Origin: Gordionus sp. m RMFG-2023 | Taxonomy: Eukaryota; Nematomorpha; Gordioida; Chordodea; Parachordodidae | Reading direction: 5' to 3' | DNA length: 64,000 nucleotides | Assembly (NCBI RefSeq): GCF_954871325.1 | Contig: NC_088775.1 | Location: 65,635,561-65,699,560 of the forward strand | Shown: one piece after another, positions 1 to 12,610 of the stretch | Layout: every line of letters begins with the position of its first letter | Position numbering within the stretch: the stretch's first letter is position 1 | The notes under the pieces: model-generated | The model's database searches: none | Told to the model about the DNA's origin: nothing | What the model saw: the letters and a program-made list of their open reading frames with translations, nothing else | Program-made: the position numbers and the translations under genes

Positions 1-1500
1 TTTTGCAATTTGAAAAAAAATTATTTATAATATTGTATTTGCATAAATTTTTATAACGACATTTATATTATAATACATAAATTAATAGTATAGAATATCA
101 GGGATACATTTTTACTAAATTGAAAATTTTAAATAATTATGACAATCGAATTTATATCTTTTAATTATAATGAGAGGTCTTACTAAACCCACAACATGTA
201 TTAATAAAATATATAAATGTGAAATACAAGTAATCGGGGACAAATCAATAGCAATTTAACGTGACCGATAGGGGTAGGTTGTTTTTTTTATAAATTTTAT
301 TGGTGGGCTTTAGGCTAACTCTTTATTGGACTTTGAATTGGTTACCTTAAATTTCCCGGGAAACTATTAGGTTAAATTTCTCGGAAAATTTGGGAGGAAA
401 AGTTGGAAATTTTCTTTTAAAAAAATAAGGTCAATATTGATTTTTTAAAATGTATTATTGAAAACTTTTAAGATGGAAACTATCACAGATCAGAACTTGA
501 ACATCAGCAATTTGTCATTTGCAGAAGTTGCTTTCCCCATAAACTGGAAATTTGCTCTTATAAAAACTAGTTTCCTGTTCTAATCAATTTTTTTAAAATC
601 CTATTTCAAGATTTCGAATTATCAGAAAAAATATTAAATTATGCCATTTCCTGCAAATATTTTTATCTTTTACCATTTATCATTAAAACTATGCCTGCCC
701 ATTAGTGTACCCTACACGAAAATTTTTTTATTTCATCAAATAAATGATAAGATAAAATAAACTATTTTCTAATCTAAACCACAAATTTTAGAATCATCAT
801 CAGAAGATGCTAAATAATGAATAAATTTACAATTCTCAGAATTTAGCAAGTCTTTAGATTTTTTAACATCCAGATCCATGTCATGTGTAATAATTACATC
901 CCCCTTTTTAACCATGGTACAAATATTTTTCATTCAAAAATTTGATTCAAATGGTAAAATTCATAGATATCATTGATATTATCTTTACCAATATACTATA
1001 AAACGCATAAAAAAATTAATAATATTCGACACTATGCATTTAATACCCGCTATTATATGGGTTTTTTTCATTTACTCCGTTTCAAGGAAATTTAAGTTTT
1101 GAATTTATATATTTTTATACATTTTATAATATATTATAGAAAAATAATTTAATTAATTTTAAAATAATAAATAATCGAGACATTCGCAATAATATCCATG
1201 TAATAAAACAAATATTTAAGATAGTGAAGTTTTTAAGTAAAAACTATTTTGACAAAGGTAAACCATAATGAAACACTTAGAAATCTTTAAAGTGAAACCT
1301 AAACCATGGAAATTTTCTTGAGACGATACAAATCATATCAAAAAATGATATAACACTTAAACATCATTCAGAAAAGGCTATTTTCAGAATCAAACGTGGA
1401 AAAGAAAAGTTAAAATTTCCAGATAAATCAAAATTCAAGGGAATCTCTAATAATTTTATATCAAAACTGTTAATAAGTTATTGATGATGTTTTAGGTAAA
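1..1500. other. AT-rich stretch, no gene recognised
   Basis: The sequence is strongly AT-rich with stop codons in all frames. I see no recognisable coding domain, RNA gene, tandem array or transposon end. It could be decayed transposon sequence belonging to the hAT fragment that follows, but nothing readable supports that. Confidence 0.5.
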
Positions 1501-1559
1501 ATTAAGAATTAAGGGAGATGGTAACAAACAATTTAGTTTGTAAGTAAATAGTACAAGAG

Positions 1560-2110
1560 CAGCTGGTCTTGGCGAAAACAATTTATCTGGCTAAAAGAGC
1601 TATGTCTCAAAAAGAAATGAGTAAAACAAGGTGGTAAGCCGTGAAAAATACCTTAGATTGTTATATGATAAAACAACCTTACTCCCGATCTCTATAAGGT
1701 AAAAACAAACCTTATCGGTAGCTAATTCGTTGATTGAGAATCTGTGCAAATTCAAAAACGACTTTGATTTTTCTGAAATAATAGGGCGGCTCTAAATACA
1801 TTTAAACTAAAAATTTGAAAGATTTATAAGCTTGGAAAATGATCGAAGATGCTAAATAAAATAAAGCCATAAAAATGGCTACAACTTTAAATGAAAATAT
1901 TACTGATTTAAAGCTGCTAGATAAAATATAGATAATGAAATGCTAAAAACTAGAATAAGTCTAACAAGGTGGATGTAGATCAATGCAAAGATGTAGGTTC
2001 AAAAATCAGATAAATCTCTTATTTTTAAAGTATTTCGTCATATGCTTGCTCAAATTATTAATAGTTTAAATCGAAAGATTTTCGGTGAATAAAGGGCTTA
2101 TACTTGTTGT
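1560..2110 (+). mobile_element. hAT transposase fragment, decayed
   Basis: Broken plus-strand reading frames contain phrases such as MSQKEMSKTRW and SVANSLIENLCKFKNDFDF, which fit the TRW...catalytic region of hAT transposases of the DUF4371/ZMYM type. DNA at about 1828-1935 aligns closely with the reverse complement of about 3720-3850 (shared TGGAAAATGAT and GAAGATGCTAAAT, then a KAIKMA-type stretch), so the same family is present again, inverted, in the next entry. No terminal repeats were found for this copy. It is truncated and no longer codes for a protein. The family name is inferred; the similarity between the two copies is seen directly. Confidence 0.4.
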
Positions 2111-2197
2111 ATCTGTTGATATATAATTGACATTTATGGACGTTTTCCAATTGATTCGAATAAGATATATAACATATTATTATCTTTGTGATCATGT

Positions 2198-3870
2198 CAG
2201 GGGCGGACTGGCGACGCTAGGGCCTCGTGGGCATTTTTTTATAGGGGCCTCATTTATATGGGGGCATCGCCCCCATACCTCCATTTTTGCGGGCTCTCGG
2301 CCCGCTTTTGCCCGGGTTCCCTTATATGGCTTCTTCGATTTACATGATTTTTATTAATTATTATTTTTGAGAATAAGTTCAAAAGATTTACATTTTTAGG
2401 AAGAAAAGGAATAGTATTTATACGATAATCATATAATTTATTTTTTAAAAATGCACATCTAAATTCATATTCACTTCCAAAATAAAATAATATTCATGGC
2501 ACATATATATTTATATTAGATTTATAACGATATTGCACTATAAAATCAAATCATACATCACATGTTAAATATAAAAAAAATACATACTCAATATATCAAA
2601 TCAATTAATTTTACTTATTGCAGTTATACAATATTACAGCGTATAAAATTGCTACACTTATAAAATCAGGCACCGATCATATTGTAAGTAGATATTAATA
2701 AAATTCAAATAAAAAAGGAAATGTATAATTTTTACGTTAATAAATCTCTCAAACTTTGAACCTTTGCGCAAATATACAAGAATATCTTATAGTTCAATCT
2801 GCGCTAAGTTCTCATTCAACTGACATCATTAAAACGCTTCTAATTTTTCTTGGTCAATATTAGCTCTCAGCTTATTTTTATAATTTTTAATTTACTAAAT
2901 GTTTTCTCGCAATTAACCTGCGTAAATGACAAAGTTAAAATGTATTCATATGCCAATAAATTAGTGTCACTTGTATGCATATTGCATCTTTTAAAAATTT
3001 AATACACGCATATTAAACACTTGTTACATTTATTATCACACTCTGAGTTATTACCATATTGTAATATTCCATCTTCTTCATTTGACTCTTCACTTGTTCA
3101 TCCGATCATCGTCCGTTTCATTTAATTCTGCTACCATATCTTTGAATACACTGGAAAATGAACATTATTCGTTACGCAATTTAACACGCAATATATATAT
3201 ATCTTTACTATTTATTTCATCAAGATAGAAATCCTGAAACCCCTACTTCCCAACCTCATAGGATTTTTTATACATTTTAAGAGGAAATTAAAAATTATTC
3301 TATCTGCTGAATATCCTCAGCAATATAAGATTTGCAATCTAAATTTTAAATAGTTAAATATTTTAAAAGGGGGTATGTCATTAAATTATTTTTCTGGCAT
3401 CCCCTTCTTTTAGAGCCTAGCATAACATCCTTTTAAAAATTAAAAATACGTATTTTTAATTTTTAAGAGGATATTAAAAATTATTCTATCTGCTGAATAT
3501 CCTCATATGTCTAGGATGCAAATATTGCACATTCAAAATAAACTCTCAATTCGCAGAGAGCCGATCCGACAAGCTGTTCATAATTTGATCAATTATAGGA
3601 CGAAATACTACGAACCTATAAAGATCAATCGATTCTTGAGGACGTTTATCTTGACATTTGTCACTATATATTCTCTTCGCTCGTCCTATTCGATTTTTTG
3701 GCAAACCATTCTGTACCCTGATACTCTCCTGGAGCTTTAAATATTTAAGTGTTTCATTTAAATTAGAAGCCATTTTATTGCTTTATTTTGAATCGATGTA
3801 ATAATCGATGATACAGAAGATTTAGCATCTTCTATCATTTTCCATGCTGACAAAGTACCTAATTTTTTAG
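2198..3870 (-). mobile_element. hAT transposon remnant, one terminus visible
   Basis: The left terminus starts CAGGGGCGGACTGG, a typical hAT end, and is followed by GC-rich palindromes (GGGGGCATCGCCCCC and GCGGGCTCTCGGCCCGC). On the minus strand two transposase blocks are legible. About 3546-3773 reads RAKRIYSDKCQDKRPQ then YRFVVFRPIIDQIMNSL, the middle of a DUF4371-type hAT protein. About 2740-2960 reads KLKIIKNKLRANIDQEKLEAF, the C-terminal dimerisation region that usually follows the CERSFS motif. Many frame breaks are present. I did not find the opposite terminus or a TSD, so the right boundary is approximate. Its inverted relative lies at 1560-2110. Confidence 0.55.
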
Positions 3871-5570
3871 TTTGAATATGACAGTGGCCAAATATGATTA
3901 TGGTTATATATTTGTTTACTGATAGAAAAATACCAAATATGCAATATTTGTTAGAAGAAATAAATATCTATGGTTTTCTGAACTTTGAAGAAAGTTTCAT
4001 AATTAGAAAATGTATTCAATCACAAATTATGTAATGAATTGTCTTCATTTGCCAGAATTTACAAAGATTTAGTAGCCAGTTAATAATATAATTTTTAATA
4101 GTGAGAGTCAACGTTGAAATAATATAAGATAATAAATAACCAGGGGGCATGTTACTCAATAATAGTCAACGATAACAATTATGAAATAAATGGCTAAGTT
4201 ACCATCCTCACCTTAAAAAAAGCGAATGTACCTTTATTTAGAACATGTAACAGTTACAAAACAAGGGCAATTTGACATAAAGACGGCTGTTGTCATTATC
4301 TTGTTTCTTTTCCTCTTATGAAACATTATTGATATTTTTGTTATATCGTTTTCTTGGAAATAATTAATTCCAAAATTATCTTTATAATTTCTATTATTAT
4401 ATATAAATTTCCTCTGTATAAATCATAAATACACTTTCTAAGCTAGGTAATTAATTTAGAAGAGAATTTTATAAAATTTTAAATCCAAAATTATAAATTA
4501 GATAAAATAATAATTAATTTAGACAGATAGTAACACTCGTACATCTACGATTTCCCTTCTTAGCAACTTTTCTATCTCGTTCGTTTGGTTCGATTAACTC
4601 CTTCCTACTTTCCTCGCTGACTTCATCCTCCAAAGAAACTCAATCCCTCAATTGGTTCGTATGCTTACGAAGTACAGGTTTGACTACCTTTGTTAGATTT
4701 TGGGAAATGTGTTTAATTGAGTTTTTATATTATAAATTATAGTTATATTTTTGATATCTTGACATGTGTCAATAAAATACGATCTGTTATCAAAAAAATT
4801 AAATTAACCCTACCTAATTCAATCTCTCAAACCTTCAATTAACGACCAACCCTATCATCCCCTATGTCTATACACTTAAATCCTACTCCTTAATTAAATC
4901 ATAATTTTTGGTCTTATTATAAATGTTAGAATTAGTATGTAAATGTCTCGTTTAACTCCATAAAATGGGCCCCAGACCCCCAATTTTATTGATTAGGACG
5001 GTCTGATCGAAACCAATATTAATAATTTTCGAGAAAATTGGATCGGCTGATATTATTTAGAACCCTATCAATTTGATTTTTTTTAATGATAAAATATTAG
5101 CATAATAATATTTTGTTTTTGCACATCCATTTTTATAAATTTTGTTTATTTTTATAAGAATGTTGGATAGGATTGTATAAAGAACAAAAACTTCTTTTCA
5201 AATATAAAAAACGAAAAAAATAATGCATTAATGAAATTTTGAAACACAATTATTTCTTCCATATTTAATCGATTACACATTGTTTGCACTAAGATTGTAT
5301 ATAAAATGAATTCTAAAAAAAATATTTAATTCCTTCTAAGTTCTAACATAAACCTTGACTTACCAGATTAAATATGGGATCAGTTTTTAAAAATATTTCA
5401 ATATCGGATCTTTAAAAAATTACAAATTTGGTAGCACTAATTAAAAATATTTTTAATAAATTTTTCTGATTGGATAGATTTTCTATAAAAAAATATTTTT
5501 AAATGCAAAATACTTTCGTATCATTTTTTGAATAATTAATGTCCAAAGCATTACTTTTGCATGTATAAAT
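3871..5570. other. AT-rich stretch, nothing recognised
   Basis: No coding domain, RNA gene or paired inverted repeats seen. A slightly less AT-rich patch at 4545-4690 (Thr/Ser/Leu-rich in translation) has no open frame of useful length. Part of the interval may be the unseen right half of the preceding hAT remnant. Confidence 0.5.
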
Positions 5571-5615
5571 CTAGTGGCGCAGCCAACATCTATTTAAGGG
5601 GGGGGGGCTTTAAGT
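5571..5615 (+). repeat. hAT/MITE tip with G-run
   Basis: TAGTGGCGCAGCCAAC followed within 20 bases by a run of ten G resembles the 'GGCG(T/C)AGCC...GGGGGG' ends of hAT elements elsewhere in the window (59530, 62945, and a fragment at 14231). No matching opposite end was found, so this may be the outer end of an element that received the insertion at 5801. Confidence 0.35.
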
Positions 5616-5800
5616 ATAAAGGAATTTACGATTAAAAAGCGAGAGAAGGCATTCATTCGGAAAATTTTATGGTATGAAATTATTTTAATCCGGTTGGTAA
5701 AAAGTAAGAAAAAACATTTCTAGCAAAATAATAAAAAAATTGGCATTTAATCAGAATGGAGAATATATAAGTTCTAAATATCTGGTTTGTATTAATATTT

Positions 5801-7703
5801 GTGTTGTTAAAGTAACTTTTGAAAAATAACTGCAACTAGATATATTTTAAAAATTATAACTAGTTATATTTTATGAAATATAATTGTCAAAAGTAAGGAG
5901 TTACTTTAAAAAATATGTATGTATAAATCTAAATATAATATTCAAATAATTAATTTTATTTTGATAAATTAATTTTAAATTAAATTTATTAATTTAAAAT
6001 TTTGTTTAAATGTTTGATTTGTTCGAAAAGAATATGCAACAATAATATAATTTCCCGTCCAAATAGATTTGCTTTTCTTAAATTGTTGCATTGCTGAGTT
6101 TCATAATCTTCTAACCAAATCACCTATTTTTAATAATATATTTCTTTACAAATTTAGCACAATATATTACATATCTTTTGCCCTCAAGTTGCTGGGAATA
6201 TTTTCTGGAATTTCATATCATAAGTAATAATTGTATTTTTTCTAAAATTACTTAGATAATAAAACTTTGTTTAAGGAAAGACAAAGACTTAGATATTTTA
6301 GAATTAAATAATTTTTGTATAAAATATCAAATTAGTAATCATTACTTACTAATAAGGAAAGACAAAATTTATGAAAGAAAAACAAAATATTATAATGCAG
6401 ATATCAAATATCATTTCCTTCAACAAGAGATTAATCAAATACCCTTCATTCTATAATTTAATTTTTTTGATATTAGGGAATTATTTAGGATACTTTTGTC
6501 CTGGTCCTCTTGTCTAGGATTTTTTCTTCTACTACCTTCCCGGGCATCGAAGATGTTTTTGTCATACATTAAACATAGTGGCAACACAAGATGTTAACAA
6601 AATACTTTTAAACAATGAGGAGTAAAAGTGTATAACTTTGTTATATCCATATGCCAACCATCAGCCGAACTAATAAAAAGATATTACATTCTCAATTGTC
6701 GTATCCCGTTATAACAAGATGGGGTTCTTTTTATAAATCTCTGGCTAAAATATTATCATTTTTAAATGAAGTGCATATGGAATTTGATTTATTATGTGAT
6801 CAATTAAAATTGTGTACATTACATAATCGTGATTTTATATATTGTAGTGTAAATTTAAATTAATGTCTTATAAAAAATTTATAATTTAAAAATTAGATTA
6901 TACAACCATGGCCAAAGCTATTGATATACTTGAAGGTGAAAAATACATGTAACTAGGTTATTATACCCCATCAATAATACATAAACTTATGTCTGGAAGA
7001 TTTGCAAGGGTTGAAATATTGTCAACCTTTTAAGGATGCTATATTTGCTAGTATTAAAAAAGTTAACTTAAATTAAATAATTATATATAAATTAATAATA
7101 TACTTTTATAGGTTTAATGATCTTTATGATAATGATAAAATTATTGCTGCAATTCTTCATCCTATTTAAAACTGAATGGCCTTGGATAAGGCAAGAAAGG
7201 AATAGAGCAAAAAAGAAGGAAATTTTAAGTTTAATAAATACTCTAATACCTCAAGGTGAATTAGACAAATGAATCATGTCCAAAACCAACATCATTTGAT
7301 GTAGTTGGATTTTTTAACTTAAAGTGATAAATATTGTTGATAATGAATATGTAGAAAATTTTATAAAATCCAATAACACATTATCTTTATATGATGATTT
7401 CCCCCCAAAAAATTACTTTTTATTAAATATAATGTCCTTATATCAAGCGGCAGAGGGTTTATTTATAGGGAAGCTCATATATTTTTATTTCAATGCAAAT
7501 ATATATATTCTATTTTCCGATATTTTTTTCGGTTTAATTATTTTTTTATATAAATAAATTGTACATTTTTTAAAATAATTTATAATTTTGTATATCCTAA
7601 ATTTTTTTATATTAAATAAATGCGTTATATGATTGATATATAAAGTAACTAGTTACTTTTCACATATAACCAGTAATGTTTTAAAAGTAACTTCTAACAA
7701 TAC
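5801..7703 (+). mobile_element. hAT transposon with TIRs and 8-bp TSD, decayed
   Basis: The ends are inverted repeats: GTGTTGTTAAAGTAAC on the left and, on the opposite strand, GTATTGTTAGAAGTTAC on the right. They are flanked by TAATATTT (5793-5800) and CAATATTT (7704-7711), an 8-bp duplication with one mismatch, as expected for hAT. Plus-strand transposase relics include PVITRWGSFYKSLAKIL (about 6690-6760; the conserved TRW-S/G block) and a run around 7430-7480 reading LYQAAEGLFIGKL, a decayed form of the hAT C-terminal 'AxERLFS' motif. The central catalytic part is not readable. About 1.9 kb, with multiple stops, so inactive. Confidence 0.72.
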
Positions 7704-7711
7704 CAATATTT

Positions 7712-9692
7712 AGTGCCTTATTAATTCTTCTATCAATTTCACCGACCACAAAAATTTACCCTAATTGTGAGCTCAAAAAACTATATCCTGCGCGCACTTC
7801 TGCATGTACAGGGAGGGGGGGGGGGGTAGGAAAAAAACGTCTAAATATAAAAAGTAATGCATCGCCTATAACTCCGGTCTAATAAATCCCTAGTCTCCCT
7901 TAATAATTAGTAACGAATGGAATAATTTTATTCGAATTTGTTATATTTTTTAAAGTAGCTTCCTAAGTTACTTCATCGGCTGATTTTAGTGTTAAATTTA
8001 TTTTTCGAACATCACAGGAAACAGGTGGTTTTTTTAAAAATTACCCGTTATATTTTAATTATAAAAGACTATCATTTATTTCTCACAGAATTATTATTAG
8101 AAAACTTGCTTTTATACCATCCATCTCTATTTTAGATATTTAAAATTAATCTATACTAGATTTGTAAAATAAATTTATAAAGGTTTATTTTACATTTATT
8201 GGAATAAAATTTGATCTTTTCGTAATGAATTAGGATTTAAATATCCGGTATAAAATAGGGATACATCATATACGGAATGTACGGTATAATAATAATTTTA
8301 GCTGAGGTAATAATATTTTCCTAAGACTTTTTAAATAATTTTTGAGTTTCGGTATTCATTAAAGTAATTTTTTCCCCAAAAAACATAAAACGATATAAAT
8401 TAGTTTAAAATTTCAAAATTTAATCAATATAATAATTAAAATTTATGCGTAATTATGAGAGTTCTACCTTTGAAAATTGGCTCCAGATCGAAATGACCTC
8501 CATTAAAGCACGCTCAATAACCGACCATTAATTAAATAATATTTTTAGTTTTGCGCAAAATAAAGTTTCTCTGGTAACTTTCTTTTTAAAACTTCACTTT
8601 CAATTATAAGTAAGATAAAGAATTATCTATAATAAATTATCAATTGTGTCCTTTTTACTATCAGATTTCAATTAAAAATCAGTTCATAACGGTGTTGATT
8701 TTTTATTGCTTTTATTAGCTAATATATATAAAAATGAATGAATTTGGAACCAGAGTCCGGATATTGTGTCATTTTTACAAATGACAACAGATTTAATAAT
8801 CTTTCGTCCGAGCCTTATGTATATCATCGCATCCATGATCCAAATTTCATCCATTTTAAATCGGTGTCCCAAAATTGTTTCTTAGTAGATATGTGAATGT
8901 CGAGTGAAATAATAAAATTTGCAGTTATTTCTCAAAAATATATTTAAACATTTATCTATGATCAAACATGATAATTATCTAATTCAGATGCAATAAGAAA
9001 ATTTTTGCATATATGTGGCGTGATTTATTTTCATTAATAAAAAGTAACTAATTTGGTGTATTGTAAAAAATATATATAGAACAATTTAAAGATTAAACCT
9101 CGCGAAAATTAACGTAATTATATAAACACACTGTGATGGTTTGTTGGTGCCATGGAAAAATACTGCTATCCTTCTTTAAATTTTGGCGAAAAATTACTAT
9201 TTTATATATACGTACTAAAAAAATATGTATAGTATATTCTATGGTTAAATGTAAAATATGCAATCAAATGGTTCAAAAAAAATTATAAATCAAAATGATT
9301 TAAAGGTAAGTATTAAAAATTGTAAAAAAATAAAATATAAAAAGCGAGCGGTAATATTCTAAAACATAATTATATAACCGAACTATATAACCTACATATA
9401 ATCTTGCTAATAATGAATATATAATATAAACAGATAAAATTGTAATATATTTTCCGAAAATTTTAAAATATATACTTAATGTATATAACAAACATGTTAG
9501 CCCGACGGCATTTGATTTTAGCCAGATGATATCTACGTTTGAGACTAAATAAGATAATAATTAATGAAAATTCTAAGCGCTTTACAGAATATAATAAATA
9601 TTGTAAAATGTATAGCGAGGGTTGTACTAAATATTATTCAATAAATTTAACATTAATAGTAAGATATGCGACATAATAAACTTTCCAAAAAT
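7712..9692. other. 3' flank of the SR-type gene, no gene seen
   Basis: AT-rich, with a G-run (7811-7827) that looks like a transposon tip. The last coding exon of the minus-strand SR-type gene stops at 9693, so its 3' UTR extends leftward into this interval. TTTATT at 9024-9029 (AATAAA on the minus strand) is a possible polyadenylation signal, but that would imply a 3' UTR near 670 nt and is uncertain. Short frames at 8684-8872 and 9300-9491 show no conserved motif and are not called. Confidence 0.45.
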
Positions 9693-10077
9693 TTATCTTC
9701 GAGCTGAAGGATGAGCCTCGCGCCCAGATTTTGCGGAGTAATTAGCGTGATGACGTGAATTACGCGAAGCGGACTCGTCCACACTACCCGCATATGCAGC
9801 ACCTTTTTCTGCGCCCCGACGATTGTTAGTCGAGGTTGGAGAGGGACGTCTAGCGTCGCGAGGGTTGCTCTTAAGTTTTTGGGCTAATGGCGAAGTCGCC
9901 ATGGGTCCACGACGATATTCCGACCGATATGGGGGTGAAGCACTATTGGAGCGAGAGGGAGAACGGACCACTGGTGGGGGCGGCGGATATAGAGACCGCA
10001 AGTACCTTTCATAGTCTTCGCGAGGGGGTGGGCTGGAGTACCCCGGTGAATAAGGTCGACGGGGCTTACAATCGTAA
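9693..10077 (-). CDS. SR-type RNA-binding protein, last coding exon
   Basis: This is the 3' coding exon of the gene whose first coding exon lies at 48538-49721. On the minus strand a pyrimidine-rich stretch ending TTCACTTCAG precedes base 10077. The exon begins T|TAC GAT, completing the Arg codon (CG|T) left by exon 1, and runs 127 further codons to TAA. The product is basic and low-complexity: about nine Pro near the start, RS/SR dipeptides (SPSRSNSAS, RPSPTS), many Tyr, Arg and Ser, and an RR end. It fits the arginine/serine-rich tail of SR splicing factors, which mediates protein contacts, phosphorylation and nuclear localisation. Base composition is much richer in GC than the flanks, as in exon 1. 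The frame-preserving junction and matching composition are seen directly; mRNA evidence is lacking, so small extra exons inside the intron cannot be excluded. Confidence 0.8.
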
Positions 10078-10499
10078 CTGAAGTGAATAGTAGTGGTTAA
10101 AAAATGGAGGTTTATTTAATAGTATTAAATAATCAAAATTATCTTACTTTTATGCTATATGATAAAGAAATAAAAATGTGCTAGGGCCATGTAGGCTTAA
10201 CGAAAAATAATCCCCTTATACTTATTTGATACCAAATTTACGAAATGTATAATAAAAAATTAAATTATTAATACGAATTATTCCTATGATATATATAGAA
10301 CCCTGCAAATAAAAATAATCATATCCTGCCATTTATATTGTTTGAACTTCAGCCCCAAATTTTTAATTGAAAGAATATTTAATCAAATGCATTTTAAAGT
10401 ATCAATATAAAAGTCACTAATTTCTTTGACCTAATTCCTGAAAAATTCTATTGAACATTGAATAGTAATCATTATTATCCATGTAACTTCCTAAATATT

Positions 10500-10700
10500 T
10501 TTAATCCAGGGACAGACCTAAGACCCGAATTTTTCAAGCCCTCCTCCAGGCTTAGTTGCAGCTCTCATTCCTGAGAAAATCTATTAATTGAAGCGAACTT
10601 ATTTCGATGTAACCTTTTAGATTTTTAATCCCGGGCTCGGCCCGAGACCTGAATTTTAAAAAAAATTAGGCTCAAACCCGCCTTGGGGCTTATATGCAGT
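10500..10700. repeat. Degenerate hAT-MITE fragments (GGCCCGA type)
   Basis: Two imperfect copies of a CCCGAGACC/GACCCGAATTTT...AGGCT motif, each followed by TGCAG(T/C)TCTC, resemble the terminal regions of the MITE family at 11138-11512 and 52170-52541. Boundaries and TSDs are not recoverable. Confidence 0.4.
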
Positions 10701-11137
10701 TCTCGTTTAATGTAACAAATTTAAAAGATTGCAATTGCATTATAGTAGACTAAAAAAGGATAAAACAAAACAAATTTGATTTTCAATAAAATTCAAGACT
10801 TCCAATTAACTCTATTTATTTTATATTATATTGCATAAGATAAGCTATCTTATCAGGTCATTTGTCAAATGAGTGAGAAAGTTTAGATTTTCGGCCGACC
10901 CTTTTTAACTTTGATTAAAATTTGTAGGCAGGTCATACATGTTCTAATTAGATTAAGAACGAAATTTTAATTGGTAAATATATGAGAATAAAAATAACCT
11001 TTTTACTCTATCACTGTTAAATAATAATTATTATTAAAAAACCAGTTTGAAATTCACAAAAGGTCTGTTAATCGTTTTATATTCATTTAGTAATATCAAT
11101 ATCTAATATAATGTGTATTAAAATTTTTTTATCAATA

Positions 11138-11512
11138 TACATGATATTTATCGGGCCTAATTTTTCAAGCCCGACCCGATCCAAAATTTTTTTTAAAAAA
11201 ATCCTGCCAGACCCGAACCTAAACAAATTTTTTTTATTTGTCCACCTAGCTCGGTCCGAATTTATTTAAATATAGAAAAATTTAATATTTTTTTTGATTG
11301 TAAAAAAAATATTCTACAAATAAAAAATATTAGAGCCTTATCCTGCAAGAATTTTATATCAATTAATTTGACAAAATTTAATGACATATTTAAAAATTTA
11401 AGCCCGACCCGGCCCGAAATTTTAAAAAATATTAGGCCTAACCCAGCCCAAAATAGTTTTTTTTAAAGATACGGCCTGAATCCGAATACGGGCCATAATT
11501 TGCAGGTCTCTA
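11138..11512 (+). mobile_element. hAT-type MITE (GGGCCTAATTTTTCAAGCCCG family)
   Basis: The left end has ATCGGGCCTAATTTTTCAAG followed by CCCGACCCGA. The right end has CCCGACCCGGCCCGA...GGGCC and finishes near GCAGGTCTCTA. The copy at 52170-52541 has the same layout with a perfect 8-bp TSD, which fixes the family as nonautonomous hAT. About 375 bp, AT-rich centre, no coding capacity. Its own TSD is not clear, and its left edge is set by alignment to the other copy. Confidence 0.6.
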
Positions 11513-11562
11513 ATCACTCATAAATCAATTATAATGCCTTAAAATGGTCTTCAAGTTTGTGG

Positions 11563-12275
11563 AGTAATTAATTACATAATTTCAATTCCTTTTTTGTAAT
11601 TAATAGCTAAACTATATAATAACATTTATAATTCTTTTTCCTAAATTTAATTATAGAAAACACTTAAAATCCTGATAAAATCAATTGTTTACTCGTTTGA
11701 TGATTCAGTAGATTTTTTTCTAAATATAAAAGGATATTTTCTCTAAAAAAAGATCAGGAACTAAAGATTAATATTTAGATATACCTTCATCTGTTTTAAG
11801 AAATTTCCTTTATGATTTGATGGCAAAGTGCACAAGCACCGCTTGTGGTTTTATCATTTTTATTAGTTATTTGTAAAAATTGAGACTGAAAATTGACTAT
11901 TTCAATTTATCTTCTAGTTAATGTGAAATTATAGTAGACATGCAATTATCGGAGTTATCGTCAGAGTCCAAGGTAAAAATAAAGGATTCAGAATCACTCA
12001 GTACGTTCTCACCAAAAATATAAATGTATGATTGCAATATTAGGTTTATCATAAAAAATTAATTTAATTTTAGAGAGGAATTAGTAATGAAATTGTAATT
12101 ATAACTATTTACTATTAATGATAGGCTTGAAATGTAATTGTAATTATAACTATTTATTATTAATTTAAGGTTTGAAATGTAATTTATTATAATTACTAAT
12201 CCCTTTTTTCAAAGTAAAATTGATTACGCCTATAAATTACAAAAAAATAATTGTAATTATGGAATTAATTAATGC
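11563..12275. repeat. Inverted-repeat element with internal tandem units
   Basis: AGTAATTAATTACATAATTT at the left and, inverted, TTAATTAATTCCATAATTAC at the right form imperfect terminal repeats of about 45 bp. Just inside the right end a 40-45 bp unit (GAAATGTAATTGTAATTATA...) occurs twice in tandem (12089-12173). It looks like an AT-rich MITE; class is unknown and no TSD was resolved. Confidence 0.4.
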
Positions 12276-12610
12276 CTAAACCTTGATTTTTTTTATGGAA
12301 TAATAAATTAACAGAAAAGGCTTCAAGACCATGATAAAGAGACTATCATTTGGGTTTATAATAAAGGAAAACGTCAGTGAAAATTAAATTATATAGATCA
12401 TTCTAGTATTGCGTAATCTGCTGATCTATATCCGTATGTGTCAAGAAAAATTCAGAGCTTAAAATAGATTTTTTTCAATTTGACCATGGTTGAGATAAGG
12501 GTATTTTTTTGAGTTATCAAATTTTTATAACAACTTTATAATATTTTAAAAAGTACCTTGGAAGAAAATAACTTCTGGCAAATAATTATGAAAACTGCAT
12601 TCATTTTAAT

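Noticed and set aside
8684-8872. 62-codon minus-strand frame downstream of the gene
   Set aside because: Considered as a FLYWCH or extra host exon, but there is no matching Cys/His pattern, splice acceptor or compositional shift.
9823-10081. Plus-strand frames opposite the last coding exon
   Set aside because: Shadows of the minus-strand exon; no conserved motif and no splice context.
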